From Helochares maculicollis (Eukaryota; Arthropoda; Insecta; Coleoptera; Hydrophilidae): a stretch of DNA of 46,464 bases. The position numbers and the translations under genes are program-made. Location of the stretch: the NCBI GenBank assembly GCA_033557835.1, contig JAWQRO010000248.1:1-46464 (forward strand), read 5' to 3'. Of the stretch, positions 11,207 to 24,146 are shown one piece after another. The stretch's first letter is position 1. Each line of letters starts with the position of its first letter. The notes below the pieces were generated by a model that worked only from the letters and a program-made list of their open reading frames with translations, had not been told where the DNA came from and did no database searches.

Positions 11207-11639
11207 GGTTGAAAATTTTTTGGTTGCTGTTATAAACCTTCGAAATCCCCAGTGCCAGCAAAAATCCCCAACCCCAAACCGTCCGACATTCAGTTTTCCG
11301 CTTTTTTGTTTGAATTTTGTTTGTGATTTTTCTTCCACCGTAAGTACATTTAGTTTAGTGAATTCCGGAGATGCCAGGGTCCGGCACTATTGAAATAGCT
11401 TTGGCAGACGCCTGGGACTTTTGGCATGGACCGATCAACACCGTGTCCGATTGCTAACCAAATTTTCGGTTTTTCGATTTTTTCGCGCAGTTTTGGACGC
11501 ACCGAATTTTCACAACGTCTTAACTTTTAAAATTCATTCTACTTATAAGCGACAAATTTAGAGCAAAATCCGAACTTTTCGTTTCGTCGATATTTAATTT
11601 AACCGAATTTCTATTTTTCCCACCCAACCCAGAACGAGC

Positions 11640-12241
11640 TTTCAATTTACTGAAAGTTGCCCTTTGCCGAATTGTCGAACCGAGTTGCCCTTTAGATCGA
11701 ATTGCCAAACCGAATTGCCATTCAGGCCGCATCGCCGTTGACCCGAATTGCCCTTAGATCTAACTGCTATTTAAGCCGATTTGCCGTTTCCAACGGATTG
11801 TAATTAATTCGAATTTGCGCTATTCTCAATTGATGCTATCCCGAATTGTGCTATTACGAATTGCCTTTAATCCTGATTGCCATGAATTCGAATTGCCGAT
11901 AATTTTAATGAGTATTAATTCGAATTGCCAATCGAAATTACTAGTAAACCGTGCTGCTATTTTAAACGAATTGCCATTTAGGCCGAATTGCCATTTAGAC
12001 CGAATTGCCATTTAGACCGAATTGCCATTTAGACCGAATTGCCATTTACACCGAATTGCCGTTTACACCGAATTGGCATTTAGACCGAATTGCCATTTAG
12101 ACCGAATTGTCATTTAGACCGAATTACCTTTTGATCGAATTGCCTTTTAGGCCGAACTGCCTTTTAGGCCGAACTGCCTTTTAGACTGAATTGCCTCTTA
12201 GACCGAATTGCCTTTTAGACCGAGCTACCATTTAGACCGAA
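11640..12241 (+). repeat. 17-bp minisatellite array
   Basis: A 17-bp unit (ACCGAATTGCCATTTAG) repeats about 16 times without gaps from about 11970 to 12241, with variants TTTTAGG, TTTACA and GAACTG. More decayed, irregularly spaced units (CGAATTGCC, GAATTGC) extend back to about 11640. The core copies are close to identical and the edges degraded, as expected for an array renewed from its centre. It has no coding role that I can see. Confidence 0.9.
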
Positions 12242-13815
12242 AACTAATTTAAACTGATTTTCCAATTCGACCGGTTTTCCATATCAATATGCCAATTTGG
12301 GAGGGCGTTTTTAATAGTTTCTGGCTTGAAGAAACTTTTTAATTTAAAAAGCGTTCAAAATAGATAAACTACTAACCAACCGACATTTCTAACGTAAGCT
12401 AATATTATTTTTCAAGTTCAGGGCTTATATAATAGAATAAAAATCAGTGTAGTCAGATTTAAAAATGCCAACACAACTAAATTTTTTACGATTTATGCCG
12501 TATTTTCCAACTATTTTTACTGCTCTATTTATTTCAAACGACTAATTTATTTCGAATTATCAATTGAAAAGCCACATTTGTTTAAATATATTTTAGATTT
12601 TTTAACTCTTGTTCGGATTGTGAAGCGCTGTTTCATATTGTGATCCCCTTTTTCAAATTTTGAAGTCCAATTGTGAAGCGGTTGTGAAGCCCAATCGAAT
12701 TTTGACGCCTTTGTTCGAAAAGTGTCAGCGAAGCGAAGCCCTAGTTAAGACTTTGAGGTTTGAATTTTTTGCATATAGCCTTTTGAACTTCCATTCGAAA
12801 TTTAAATTTTTAAATCGAATTGCCAAGCACTAGCTCGAATTGTGAAGCTCTCGCACAAATTGTGAATCCCTATTCAACTGTCAGCACAATAAAATTTGAA
12901 TTTGTTCGATATCACCGGTTTATTCTCTGTTCGGAATTTGATTTTTGAATGAAGTTGCAGCGACAAAAAGAGTTAACACTAATTTTGGGATTGAACATTT
13001 TGGCTGAAATCAGCAAGCCAGAAGATGTTGGAATCGAAAATCGGTCATTATTTCAAATTTCAAATTAAAAACTCAAAATGCAGTTGATTTTCAATTTCGC
13101 CAGATTTTCAATACCAACTTGCCAATTCAGACTTTTTAAAATAAATTTGTTTTGCTTGGCCCGATACGACATTTTGGGTTTAAAAAGTTTCAAACTCGGC
13201 AAATTCCTAATTAACCGATGTTTCTAATGTAGCCAGATATTGTTAAATCCGCCATCTTTACCATACAATACAAATCAGAGTCGACATAATTTGGTCCGAT
13301 TTTCGAAAAACGGCAATTTTACGAATATTAAAATTTTGATCGACGATTTATACCGACTTTCTTAACTATTTCTGCTGTTTATTTTACATCAAAGTTTTCG
13401 TTTATAATTTTCAATTCAAGACTCTATTTATTTATATCTATTTTGATCTCTAGTTCGAATTGTGAAGCACTACCTCAATTTGTGAAGCTCTTGCACACAT
13501 TGTTGGCATGATGAAGTTTGAGTTTTTTGCGCAACGTCTTTTCTAGCTCTGCTCGGAATCTAATTTACGAATGAAGTTACAGTAAAAAAGAGCTAACGCT
13601 AATTTTGAGTTTAAAATTTTCGGCAGAAATCGGCAAGCACGAAAAAATTTGGAATCAAAAATTGGCTTCAACTTGAAATTAAAAACTGAAATTTAGGTTG
13701 ATACGTTGCTGGTTTTAATTTGCCTTCTTAACTACAAATTCACTTTGGAACGTGCAGTGCTGATTTTCAATTTCCGCAGATTTTCAATACGAGCTTGCCA
13801 ATTCAGACTGACGGG
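12241..13815 (+). repeat. degenerate large tandem repeat, about 0.6-0.8 kb units
   Basis: Blocks recur in the same order. GATTTTCCAATTCG...CAATATGCCAATTTGG (12257) matches GATTTTCAATTTCGCC...CAACTTGCCAATTCAG (13088), and again about 13758-13808. The segment ACCAACCGACATTTCTAACGTA (12372) matches TTAACCGATGTTTCTAATGTA (13211). The segment with GTGAAGCTC, then TCGGAATnTnATTTnnGAATGAAGTT, then nnCAGAAATCnGCAAGC appears at 12841-13018 and 13480-13640. Spacings vary from about 620 to 830 bp because of indels. This looks like two full units and the start of a third, adjoining the 17-bp array. Confidence 0.65.
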
Positions 13816-13992
13816 ATTTTCAACGGTGATTTCGGGTTTTAGAGTTGTACTCATAATTTTTTCTGTATGTTGGCTTTTAATATTATATAATATATAATAA
13901 ATTGAAATAAATATTATAGTTAACTTGAACTTGATGACCGCTGTATCTTCACATTTACGTCTCAGTTCCAATTTTGGACGTGAATCCCTAAT

Positions 13993-14017
13993 CTGGCGCC
14001 AGCAGGGCTCCTGGTAA
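13993..14017 (+). other. possible LTR-retrotransposon primer-binding-site remnant
   Basis: The stretch TCTGGCGCCAGCAGGG resembles the primer-binding region seen just inside the 5' LTR of many insect Ty3/gypsy elements (TGGCGCC core). Upstream DNA has A-rich AATAAA-like words of the sort found in LTRs. I cannot define LTR ends or any gag/pol frame, so this is a weak pointer only. Confidence 0.2.
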
Positions 14018-14049
14018 TCTCCTCTTTTAGCCAAGTGAATCAACGTCTA

Positions 14050-15759
14050 TTGAATTTAAAAAAATCTATTTACAATTCTCCCGTTTTTTACCCCTAAGCT
14101 CGTTTTAGCGAATGATTAAATTAAGCCTCGTTGCGTGGAAGCCCTACAGCTGCTCCATATATACCGTATTACGTACTTATCATTGGGATTACTTTTATGT
14201 TTCATTACTCTTCTGTAATATTACTTACCTACTGCATGAGCATGTATTGATAGAAAGACGTAGCGTTAAAAGAGATGTCATTCAAAGAGGTTACTTGTAA
14301 TAGCATAAGATGCTCTTTTTGAGTTAGTTAGCCGAGATAGTCGAAAGTGGTGCTTGACCTAATTCAATTTTGACTTTATTCAAGTACAGTGTTAGTTTAT
14401 GCTCGATATAGGGGCCCGAGTCGAGAACAAAAATGTTTATTCAGCGTTTTTCCTCCATGCCCGTCGGGCCCGATATGTTGGCCCCCCTTTCGCCGCGCCT
14501 GTTATACAACATCACTTGTATGTAACAATTTTAAATGGAGTTGTTTTTCTAGATGTTTTCTACAAGTGTATCTAAGCCGCCTTCGCCTCAACGGATACAA
14601 TTGTTTAATAAAACATGGCTCGGTTTAAATTAATTTTGATTGGTTAGTGAGTCAGTAGCGCGACGTTTATTACGTTTAATAAGCTAAGCACATTTGGGAT
14701 GTGTCAGGATGGTGCGGGCAATGCGGAATGGAACAAATTATTTTTGACATTGAGTTTGCGTTTTCTCGTTGCCGAGCCGGTACCGCTTGTCGCCGGAAAG
14801 AGGTGGAGCGTGAATGGGATGAACCATGCTTCTACAATTTTAAAGATACCAAAGAATCGTGTTTACTTTACTAATCCATAACTATTGGCTACTTTTTGTC
14901 TAAAGCTTCGTACATGCAGTTCAAGAACGTGTCATCTCGATCGAATAGTCTAAACTCCTCAAAAGTTTAGGGGGCGACCGCGATTTGACTTGACACCTTG
15001 TTTCGTAATTCAAAATAAGCTTGTATCCACTACAGTCTGTACTCATAAGATTACATGTTATCCTGCATGTCAATTATTTGCTTAAGTGTGATAAGCGAGG
15101 CCAAGCAATATTTTTTGGGTGCAAAATCAGAAATTAAAAAAATTCGATGCATGCAAGTTGGTGGGCTGCGATAGGAGAGTATTTTTAGACACCGCGAATG
15201 GTTTTTTTCACATATTGATTATTGCTCATGTACCAATAAATGATGTAAAAATATTAATTGCTTTTGATGGTGATAACAAATCTACATTCGATTTTATTGC
15301 TCTTTTTTGCAATGGTTTAAATAAGTGATAAATGGCTAATGTACTTGGGAATTATAAAAGCGCAGCGATAAGAGCGATATCTTAGATGGAATCTAGTTGG
15401 CTGCCGGAATCACGTACTTCGTTTGTTTGAGTAAATCGCGGTAGGTGGCAACAACAGATGAATAAGGCTGACGTGGTTAAATAAGCTTTATGTTAAAACA
15501 ATTGAAACTTGAGACTCAGATATGAAATTTTACGGCGGAAAATTAAATGATTAAGGCTCATGCAAAACCAAAGTCCAAATCATAACTTAGCTCTTGAATT
15601 CTATTCATTTTAATCCCAGTAGATTTGGAAGTTTCTGGAATACTAGTGCCTACTTTAATTTCAACCGTTTTCAAAATTCAATTAACTGAATGATTTGCTT
15701 TCCTTACTCGGGATTCGCTAATTAATCCGTCGGTAAGAAGGAATACAAATAACCCGGAC
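14050..15759. other. intergenic DNA, no gene seen
   Basis: Short open frames (for example 14389-14628 and 15119-15328) show no family motifs. No tandem structure is evident. Confidence 0.4.
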
Positions 15760-15806
15760 AAACTTCGCTTACTCGGGATTCGCTCGCTTCGCTCGCTCAT
15801 CCCTCG
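15760..15806 (+). repeat. 47-bp core repeat, copy 1
   Basis: This is the first full copy of a dispersed 47-bp core. Its parts in order are AAGCTTCGCTTACTCGGGAT, then TCGCTCGCTTCGCTCGCTCA, then TCCCTCG. This copy has one base changed at position 3. The core holds an inverted pair (TACTCGGGAT / ATCCCTCGTA) around a 19-bp mirror-symmetric CpG-rich centre. A partial copy (CTTACTCGGGATTCGCT) lies just upstream at about 15703-15719. Confidence 0.9.
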
Positions 15807-17083
15807 TAGGGATGCATTAGAGAATAATTACGGCTAAGAAGGGCGGATACATAGGAAAATAGGGACTAATTTTTTTAATTCCATTAGATTTATTTTAATT
15901 TCTACCGTTTTCAAAATCTTCATACAGTTAAATATATGCTCGCAAAGTAACCGCGTTGAGAAAATGCACTACCAAGTAAACACGCTTGAAGGGGACGAAC
16001 TTAGTGCAACTAAAATATGATTTAGTTGGAATCTAGCGGCTTTACTTAAAATCTTTCAAGTTTCAAAGTGTACCAACCGTTAAATCATTTTTATTTATCT
16101 TCAAGGATCAAACAAACTGTTTTGCTAGGGTTTCGGTTACTTCGCGGGGTCAACCTTCGCAGACTGGGGAATGAATATGCTTGCATGTAAATAAGTTAGA
16201 AACACGGTTCAAATCTGGAGTTCTCGTAGTTTTGTTTAAATGCTTGTAGTTGTCTAAATTTGCATATAGCCAAATGAATGCTGAACCTTAGACTCCACCT
16301 ATTGAAACGTTTAAAATATTTAGTTAGTTTTAGCGCAGAAGTAAAGTACTGAAGGCTTTAATTTATCCATACTTTGTTTTTTGAACATTTTAATTTTTTC
16401 TACACACTTTAAATAATTTTATTTATATTGCAAATATTTCTCGTGCGCTTTCTAATTAATTCCTTTAAATTCTAAATTGCTTCTTCAGATTTGCTACAAA
16501 TTTTGTAAGTTCCCATCAAGTTTTCTATGTGAAACTCTGATGATAACTGTCTTAAGAAGAACAGATGCCATGACCCGTCCAGAGCAGGAAATCGTCAAGA
16601 ATCAAATGCTTCGTTTAACATTTAAAATCGCAATCTGCTGTCATTTCAGCTTCTCCCGACGTTCTGCACAATTTTGCCGCGTTTATCCTCTAACCCACTC
16701 CACGAGGGATGAGTTGATTTCATCATCAAAATTTTCTGTTATTTTTTATATATTTTAATCTTAGTCATTCGTCTCTCTTTTAATATATATTTTTTTACCA
16801 TAAACTCTTTTTTCGTTCATTTCTAATTGGACACTATAAATTATGGCCTCTCTACAGATTTTCTTCAAAGTTTGCGAGCTCAATTCAGGTTCGCGATATA
16901 AAAAGCTGAAATTGTCCCTCTTAAGGGGAACGAATATGAAGTAGTCCATTCAAATCATAGAGTAGCTCTCGAATTGAACATCGATTTTAATTTAATCCTT
17001 GGTATTATAAAATTCACAAACAATTGTTTTGTGCGACTGTTCCTGGATTCGTTCGCGAAATAGGATTACACAAAAACTCAAAC

Positions 17084-17130
17084 AAGCTTCGCTTACTCGG
17101 GATTCGCTCGCTTCGCTCGCTCATCCCTCG
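17084..17130 (+). repeat. 47-bp core repeat, copy 2
   Basis: Matches the core without change, from AAGCTT at 17084 to CCCTCG at 17130. Flanks are AT-rich and do not obviously match copy 1. Confidence 0.92.
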
Positions 17131-18358
17131 CATCAATAATCAAATGTGCTTCATTTAAGTATACAAAAATCATAATCTGTAATCGTTTCACGTTTTTACT
17201 GTTTTGCGTATTCAGCGTGTCAATTTTTATTGCATACACACCTCGTTAGAGGTAACACAGAAATGAACACATGTAAAATAGTGCATCGCAGATATGTGTT
17301 GGTTCTTGAGACTTAGTGGCTTTAATTTAAATCTTTTCGTTTCCAAACTTGCTTATCATCAAATAAAGTTTATTTATTATCTCGAATCAAACAAACTCGG
17401 AACTCGGTAGCTTCACCTGCTCAACTTAAGCGTCTAAAATAAGGTTCTGCTGCTCTATTTTAATGTTTTTAGTTAGCAAAAGTTACATACAGTTCTATAA
17501 TTGCTGAACCCTTATCGAAAATTTAAAAATATTTAATTTTATTGTGAATACCAACTTATGTAACAGTTTTTTATGATCATATAACTTCTTATTGCAAAAT
17601 TAGCTAGAAAATGTCTAAACTTTAACTACAGATCGGATTTTGTTTCATTTTAATTTTTGCTAAAATAGAGGTCTGCCAATTCCAGATTGGATGGAGCAGC
17701 TATTATTAAACCTCTTTAATTAAGTTTGTTTTATAATGCTGTGGTCTCTGGGCAGCAGGAATACTATAGTAACCGTTCTCCTTAAAAGTCGTCAAATTTG
17801 GTTAGGTTAAAGCGTTAAACTTTGTCTGCCGTGACTAAACGAAATGAGAAATGAGTCAGAAGAGATCGAGTTGAAAAATGTTGCGAAATGCTATTGTCTA
17901 GCGGAAACAAATGATTAAGAAATGGCAATCAATCGAATAAATAGCGAACCAACGAAAAACGGGGGAACGAAACGCGAAACCAAGAAATCAGCGAACGAAT
18001 CTGTGACAAGCAATTATAAAATGACAAATGCGATAACTAATTGCAGCTACATAAAAAGTTAAATGTTTTACACCTCGATAATTACTTAGCATTTTTTATA
18101 TGAATTCATAAATATAAACGAGTTTGCTGTGCATAGAAAAAAAAATTGCGGACTGGCAGATCCGATGCAATGGAAAATGCAATCGCAGGCGTTGGGTACG
18201 AAGTCCTCAAGGTCTAGGTTTTATAAGGCTTATGGCGCATTTTGTTGCATCATTGCGCTGCACTCATAAAATATCGCATAATCGCTATTCAAATAACAAT
18301 TTATAGATTTTCACGGCTTACTGCGCCAGCTAGGAATTGATCACCTTTTGCTTCCGGC

Positions 18359-18562
18359 TTTTAGTATTTAATTTATATTTTTCATAAAATTTTTCGCATT
18401 TTTTAATTTATGTTTTTAGTATTTTTTAATTTACGTTTTTAGTATTTTTTAATTTGTTTCTAGTATTTTTTAATTTTTTAGTATTTTTTAATTTGTTTTC
18501 AGAATTTTTTATTTTGTTTTTAGTATTTTTTAATTTGTTTTTTGTATTTTTAAATTATATTG
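18359..18562 (+). repeat. AT-rich tandem repeat, about 22-bp unit
   Basis: TTTTTAGTATTTTTTAATTT recurs about eight times with spacers of GTTTT, ACG or ATG. It is a simple AT-rich minisatellite with no coding content. Confidence 0.75.
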
Positions 18563-20484
18563 TTTGAAATTATTCATCTAAAAGTTTTCAATTTTGTATT
18601 TTTAGGCATTTTAAAAAATCGTCGCTAAAAATGTACACGATTAATACAGAATTGTTCGTCTGTGCATGAACGTTTCGGTTATCAGGCGGCTCCCTTGTAT
18701 TTCCTTATAAGAGAAGTGTGATTTCCCAAGGAAATCATTTACAAATGTGTTTTATGTGTAACAATTTGTCATCGAATTCTTAGGCAGGAACGTATAGCAC
18801 CTAATGAAATATATTGCGTTAATTCCAGAAATTATTAAAATAAACATGTACCGGTGTGCCGACGTGACGGACCCCACGATCGTATGACTATGCAATTGCA
18901 ATTATTATTCAAATTGCGGTTTTTATGACTACATTTTTTTTTAATTTAACAGCGCTAGTTCACAAACAAAAGTAGAGAAGGTTTATCTTAAATACGTTAG
19001 ACACGCTTTATCATTTGCAATTGCGCGAATTTTACAAGGCCAAAGTCACGGCCTCCGTCGATTACTTAATACTTAATCCATAACCGCCTCTTATTTGATT
19101 AGCTTAATATGGCAAATCGTAACTCGCCAGATAATACTGGTACCCTCAGCTCTCAGGAAGCTGAGAACAATTCGGTTTATTAAAGAAAAAGGTCAACTTA
19201 TTGTTAGGGTCAATTATTGTTAATAGAATTGAACCAGAATCCAACCACTTGAAAAATCCAAGCTGCTTCGCTCTGGATAAGCTGGGGTTTATTTGCTTCA
19301 CAAAATTTATCTGTGGCAGGGAGGAACTTTTCGCCAAATACAAACGGTCATAAATCCGCAGAAAGTGTTTGCGCATCGCAACTGCATTCGGAGACAATAC
19401 AATCGAGTTTGCCTTGCGTCATCGCAAAGTTAAACATTTGCCTAACGATTATGTGATAATTGCTTCATTTGTTGATTTCCGTCGCCAATTTTTCTTTTAC
19501 TTGTCCAAACAGTGCTTAGACATACGTATATACGTAGGTTATCAAGTATTCCTGCTTCTAAAAATTTATATAATCAATTTGCACAATGCATATTCAACCC
19601 TTCAAAACTAACGGATTAAACAATTGTGGACTGAATTCTACTCTTTTCTACTTGCAGGCGCATTAAACTATCTATTTTTCATAGTTTCTTTTAAAAGACT
19701 TCGTTTAACTTGTACAACGCCAATTGTACCCAAGTTGACAATTTTCCCCAACCGATCAATTTCATGAACCACAGACTGCACACCACTGCCACCAGCAACC
19801 GAAATTGATTTATGTTTTACAGTTAATTAAAAGCTTATTTACGACAAAGCCATTCCCATCGATTTGTTTTGGAAATTGTTTCCAAAACATGAACGAAACG
19901 AATATCGTGCCCGCGAATATCAATAACCGCCTATTGATTCGCCCATATAATACGTTCTTTACTGGTCGTGTTCCTTGTGTTTAAAACGCTCCTAGGCACG
20001 CTAGACTACCTCCTGTTTATTTAAAATTTTCTAATCAAAGGCGGCGCTGGCCACGTGTTCCCTACGAAAAAATCGCCACATTACCACTGGTTTTAAATAG
20101 AACATGCATCTTTATAAGCGTATGCTGTAAGCTAAACTTAGAGATGGAGACACGTGTTCCTCTTTGAAGTGCCTCAAGAGAACGCTTTTCTACTTGGCGT
20201 GACTAGATTAAGACATGAATGAAACATAATCCTATTATGCTACCCTTAAATCGATAATAGAATTTCCTAGGACATTATGAGGCCACCCGGAGGAGAACAA
20301 TGAATTAATTCTTAGTGCAGTTTTATTAAATCCCTCTCTGGTAGGCAGACATTGGCCGACTGAGATCTTTTGCATTATAAAAATCTAGAGTGTCGCCACT
20401 CAATTCTCTTGTATTTACATAGAATTATGACTTCCTCGGAATACACTCGCAGAGTAGCAATAATTACATAATCAATATACCACT

Positions 20485-20531
20485 AAGCTTCGCTTACTCG
20501 GGATTCGCTCGCTTCGCTCGCTCATCCCTCG
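20485..20531 (+). repeat. 47-bp core repeat, copy 3
   Basis: Matches the core without change, in the same orientation as copies 1 and 2. Confidence 0.92.
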
Positions 20532-21403
20532 CATAGTGGTTGCATTAGGGAATCAACACGCTGAAAAGAAATGAATACATGCATACATTAACATGTATAA
20601 TTGTTGATTGCTTTGAAGATGCTATAACTTTTGCGGTGAATAAATTACGACATCGATTTGTAGAGAAGTAGATTTATTAAATATGAACATCTTTTACTTA
20701 TAAAGTTTTTCTGTAAATACATGCACGTCAATCAAAATACTATGTATGTACAAGAACTGTAGCGCAGCTTTAATTACAGGAAACCTTGAGTGTAATCTAT
20801 ATTTACCTAAATATGTTTTAAATCTATTAGTTTCACCTCGTCTAGTTTCACTTATATTGTTGTTTAATTTCTGATTAACGGGATACTTAGCGACGCGCCA
20901 GTGAAACGTTACGGTAATTGTTAAACGTTAAAGTAAAATATTAAATAATGTTTAAAGCGAAAAATTGAATAGAAAACTATTTCATTAAGATTTCACATAA
21001 TTCTAATAAAAGATAAGTTCTAAAATTGTCTCTGTGAAAGAGAGTCTATTTTAATCTTAAGAGCTTTTTTGATGAAATTACTAGACGGTCAACGACGCGC
21101 CCGTTTCAAAACTTCATTCGAGTTTCGTCTTTCTATTATATTCCTTCCTTATCTATAGAATGTTCTGCATTGCTTATCTATCAAACTAATTATTAAAAAA
21201 TCTAGCAACGCAATTGGAGCTGTAGTAGTCTAATCAAGTTGGCTAGATATTTACATATTTTCAAGTGAAAATATATTTATTTTATGTAGATATAGCCCCT
21301 CTCCCACAACAAGAAAACTAACGTGAGTTCTTTAGATTTTCTGGTAAAAGATTAGTGGCCGTTCCGCTTGAGAGCGGTGACTCTCTAACGCACTCTCAAA
21401 CTA

Positions 21404-21450
21404 CGAGGGATGAGCGAGCGAAGCGAGCGAATCCCGTGTAAGCGAAGCTT
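21404..21450 (-). repeat. 47-bp core repeat, copy 4 (inverted)
   Basis: Minus-orientation copy with one change (CCCGTGTAAG instead of CCCGAGTAAG). The upstream flank CACTCTCAAACTA is shared with the copies at 21945 and 22182. The downstream flank (GCTTGATCCTTGATGT...AATCAAAACAAA) resembles that of the copy at 26468. The repeat family is therefore longer than its core. Confidence 0.9.
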
Positions 21451-21652
21451 GCTTGATCCTTGATGTCTAGCTACAGTACATGAATAATCAAAACAAAAGT
21501 CTTTTCTGTGGCATATCAAGGCAATGTTGGAATTCTTAACACAACACTCATATGACTTTATGTAAACATGGATCCGGCTTATGGATTCACGAGCAACAGA
21601 TTAATGTTCGGTCAATTTAAGCGTGGACATTGGCTAGTTCATTCTTAAATTA

Positions 21653-21690
21653 CGAGGGATAAGCCAGCGAATGTCAAGTAAGTGAAGCCT
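21653..21690 (-). repeat. 47-bp core repeat, decayed copy
   Basis: The stretch opens CGAGGGATAAGCCAGCGAAT and ends AAGTGAAGCCT, with a central deletion and several changes. It lies between two intact copies, in the same orientation. Confidence 0.75.
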
Positions 21691-21836
21691 GTTTGATGTC
21701 TTCCTATTTTTATGAGTATGCTAAGACAACATTTATTTATGTATGTATATATGGATTAGTTCATTCAGATTTTCCTGCCCGTTCACCTAATGTATCCTCC
21801 ATCTACGTGTTCATTCCAAAATGCATTTATAATCTA

Positions 21837-21883
21837 CGAGGGATGAGCGAGCGAAGCGAGCGAATCCCGAGTAAGCGAAGCTT
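21837..21883 (-). repeat. 47-bp core repeat, copy 5 (inverted)
   Basis: Full minus-orientation core from CGAGGGAT at 21837 to AAGCTT at 21883, unchanged. Confidence 0.92.
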
Positions 21884-21944
21884 GTTTGCATCTCGGCTTA
21901 CGTTCCCCTTAAGCGTGGTCATTCCTTAAAGCATTCTCAAATTA

Positions 21945-21991
21945 TGAGGAATGAGCAAGCGAAGTGGGCCAATTCCGGGTATGCGAAGCTT
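21945..21991 (-). repeat. 47-bp core repeat, diverged copy
   Basis: Full-length but diverged: TGAGGAATGAGCAAGCGAAG at the start and GGTATGCGAAGCTT at the end. Its upstream flank (AGCATTCTCAAATTA) and downstream flank (GCCTTGATTTTTCCTATAG) match those of neighbouring copies. Confidence 0.8.
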
Positions 21992-22181
21992 ATTTGCGCC
22001 TTGATTTTTCCTATAGTTTGCGAATAGTCAAAAAAAAGTGCTCTTTTCATAGCATCTGAGATCGATGATGCAATTCTAAATACAACATTCATTTACATAT
22101 GGGAATATGAATCCAATGTTCGGATTTTCTAACACCTCGTTCTCCTTCAGGGAGCACATTCCCCAAAGCATTATCAAACTA

Positions 22182-22228
22182 CGAGGGATGAGCGAGCGAA
22201 GCGAGCGAATCCCGAGTAAGCGTAGCTT
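22182..22228 (-). repeat. 47-bp core repeat, copy 6 (inverted)
   Basis: Full minus-orientation core with one change (GTAGCTT for GAAGCTT). It is the last of a same-orientation cluster of five copies within 0.85 kb (21404-22228). Confidence 0.92.
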
Positions 22229-23080
22229 GTTTGAATCCTGTTGTTGCCAATAAGCAATACAAAGGCGTGATGGAATAAAGTGTTAATATGACAGACATTC
22301 AACTGGATGTAAACATGGAGAATAATAAAAATTAAATAACAAATTTTCACAAAGATTTAAAAATTACAGAACTGTCAGTGTGAATGCTTCAGTGTAATTA
22401 CATCTCCTAATTGTTTGTGATTTTAACGTAAAGTACAAAATTGTAATGCAACTATTCCTTTAAATGACTAGTTTACTGAGAAACATTTGCAAACTGTTTG
22501 GGTTAATCGAGACTTTCTGTTGTTGGATCAGGCCTAGCGGCGGATACAGATCTATGGTTTATTATACTAGGAGCACATCAATTTTTAATGACTCCAGCTC
22601 AAATTATGTGGTATAAGATTATGAATCTAGAGCTGACCTCACTATGTTTAAGAAGAAAATGTTTATATAGTGATTTAAAGATTATCGCTCCTTATACGTC
22701 ATCAGAAATGAAGCAAATACACATTTCAGCACTCTGTATGATATAGTTTCACTGAAAGACTAGATACAATGTAATGTAATACTTTCGCTTTATTAACTTG
22801 AAAATACTGCAAATGTTAAGTCATTAGTTCGTCTAAAAATACAATTCTCATTATGCGACAAATATAATCACCCGCTCCTTGAGTTATGCAACCCTAAGTG
22901 GTTCCGTGCCTCGTACCGTAGACCGAGAGCAAAATACTTCAATGTTAGCTTGCAGGATAAGACGCTACGTGAAGACTTCCTTGCAGCTGTGTTTCCTGCG
23001 GCGCTAGTCCTCATCAATCTTCCCGTTCGTCCCTCATCACGTGGCTTCCACACAGCAAGCGCGAAGAGAACACAACGAAC

Positions 23081-23095
23081 AGCGCCATCTACAGA
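23081..23095 (-). promoter_or_regulatory. CTCF-like motif (minus strand)
   Basis: Read on the minus strand the site is TCTGTAGATGGCGCT. It agrees at 13 of 15 positions with the CTCF consensus CCASYAGRKGGCRSY, including the whole AGRKGGCRSY half. CTCF is a zinc-finger insulator protein conserved in insects. Binding is inferred from the motif only. Confidence 0.35.
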
Positions 23096-24131
23096 TCTGG
23101 ATTAAGACTCTCACAACAGAACTGGTTGTTACATCGGCTAATCGAGTAATCACCAGAACTGTGCGCCAAAATAATCGGGTTGCTACCCGGACTAACTGAG
23201 TTATTATCATACTGAAAAACAGATTGCGCTAGTAGTAACGTTGTTACTCCAACTACCAAGACTGCTACCATAGCTGACAGGGTTATTACTTAACTAGAAA
23301 TGCGAGCTGCAATATTTCGAGTTTTCACCACCACTCGGCCGTTCGAACTAAAACAATCGATACTGAGCCCTAAGTACACGGTGCGACACCCAGTAATGAT
23401 CGCACTGGCACTGTGAGTATAAACAAAAAGCACCCTTTGGGTCAATGGATGCATTTTCCAACATTCCCGCCTAGAGTGCTGTATTTACCTACTAAGAGCG
23501 CCACCCCTTTACATCCGTACATTATTGGCGCTGTCCTCCAAGAACATTATTAAGCCAACAATACCATCAATGGGTTAAAAACATAAATCTATGAAAAATA
23601 CAATCGTTTCAAGAAATTTGGCAAGCTACAGTTTGAAATTAGTTGCTTGCTCATATTCACACTTTCCACCAAATTCCATATCTGATATGGAACATTTAAT
23701 AATATTATAGCAACACCTAAGAAATTATTAATCAAAATAATAGTAGTTTAAGCTTTATTGATCTAAAATTGAAAGTAGTAAATTGCTTTCTAAGCCATTA
23801 GTTTTCAATATATATTTGTAGACAGCCGAAACTCAAGTTTTTTAACTTTTAGTCTCTCATTTATTTATAAAAATGATGACATCGCTCATTTTTTTAGGTG
23901 ATATAATTCCGTATCGTTTTACAATTTGAGTAAAGTTAGTCTGTACAAGAATTTCTGGTTAAGAGTTTCACTCTGGATAAGAACTCCCTCTGAGTTAGAA
24001 CCACCCTCTGATTACAGGCTGCCCTCAGATTGCGGGCTGCCCTCTACGAGCCATCTACGACTTCCTACCTTCTTAACGCGGGCCACCCCCTGAAAACTTA
24101 TCAATAAACCGGCATGTAATGTGCGAGTCTA

Positions 24132-24146
24132 TCACTAGATGGCGCC
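24132..24146 (+). promoter_or_regulatory. CTCF-like motif (plus strand)
   Basis: TCACTAGATGGCGCC agrees with CCASYAGRKGGCRSY at 14 of 15 positions, differing only at the first base. It lies 1.05 kb from the minus-strand motif at 23081, in divergent orientation. This would suit a boundary element upstream of Argk. It rests on motif evidence only. Confidence 0.4.
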
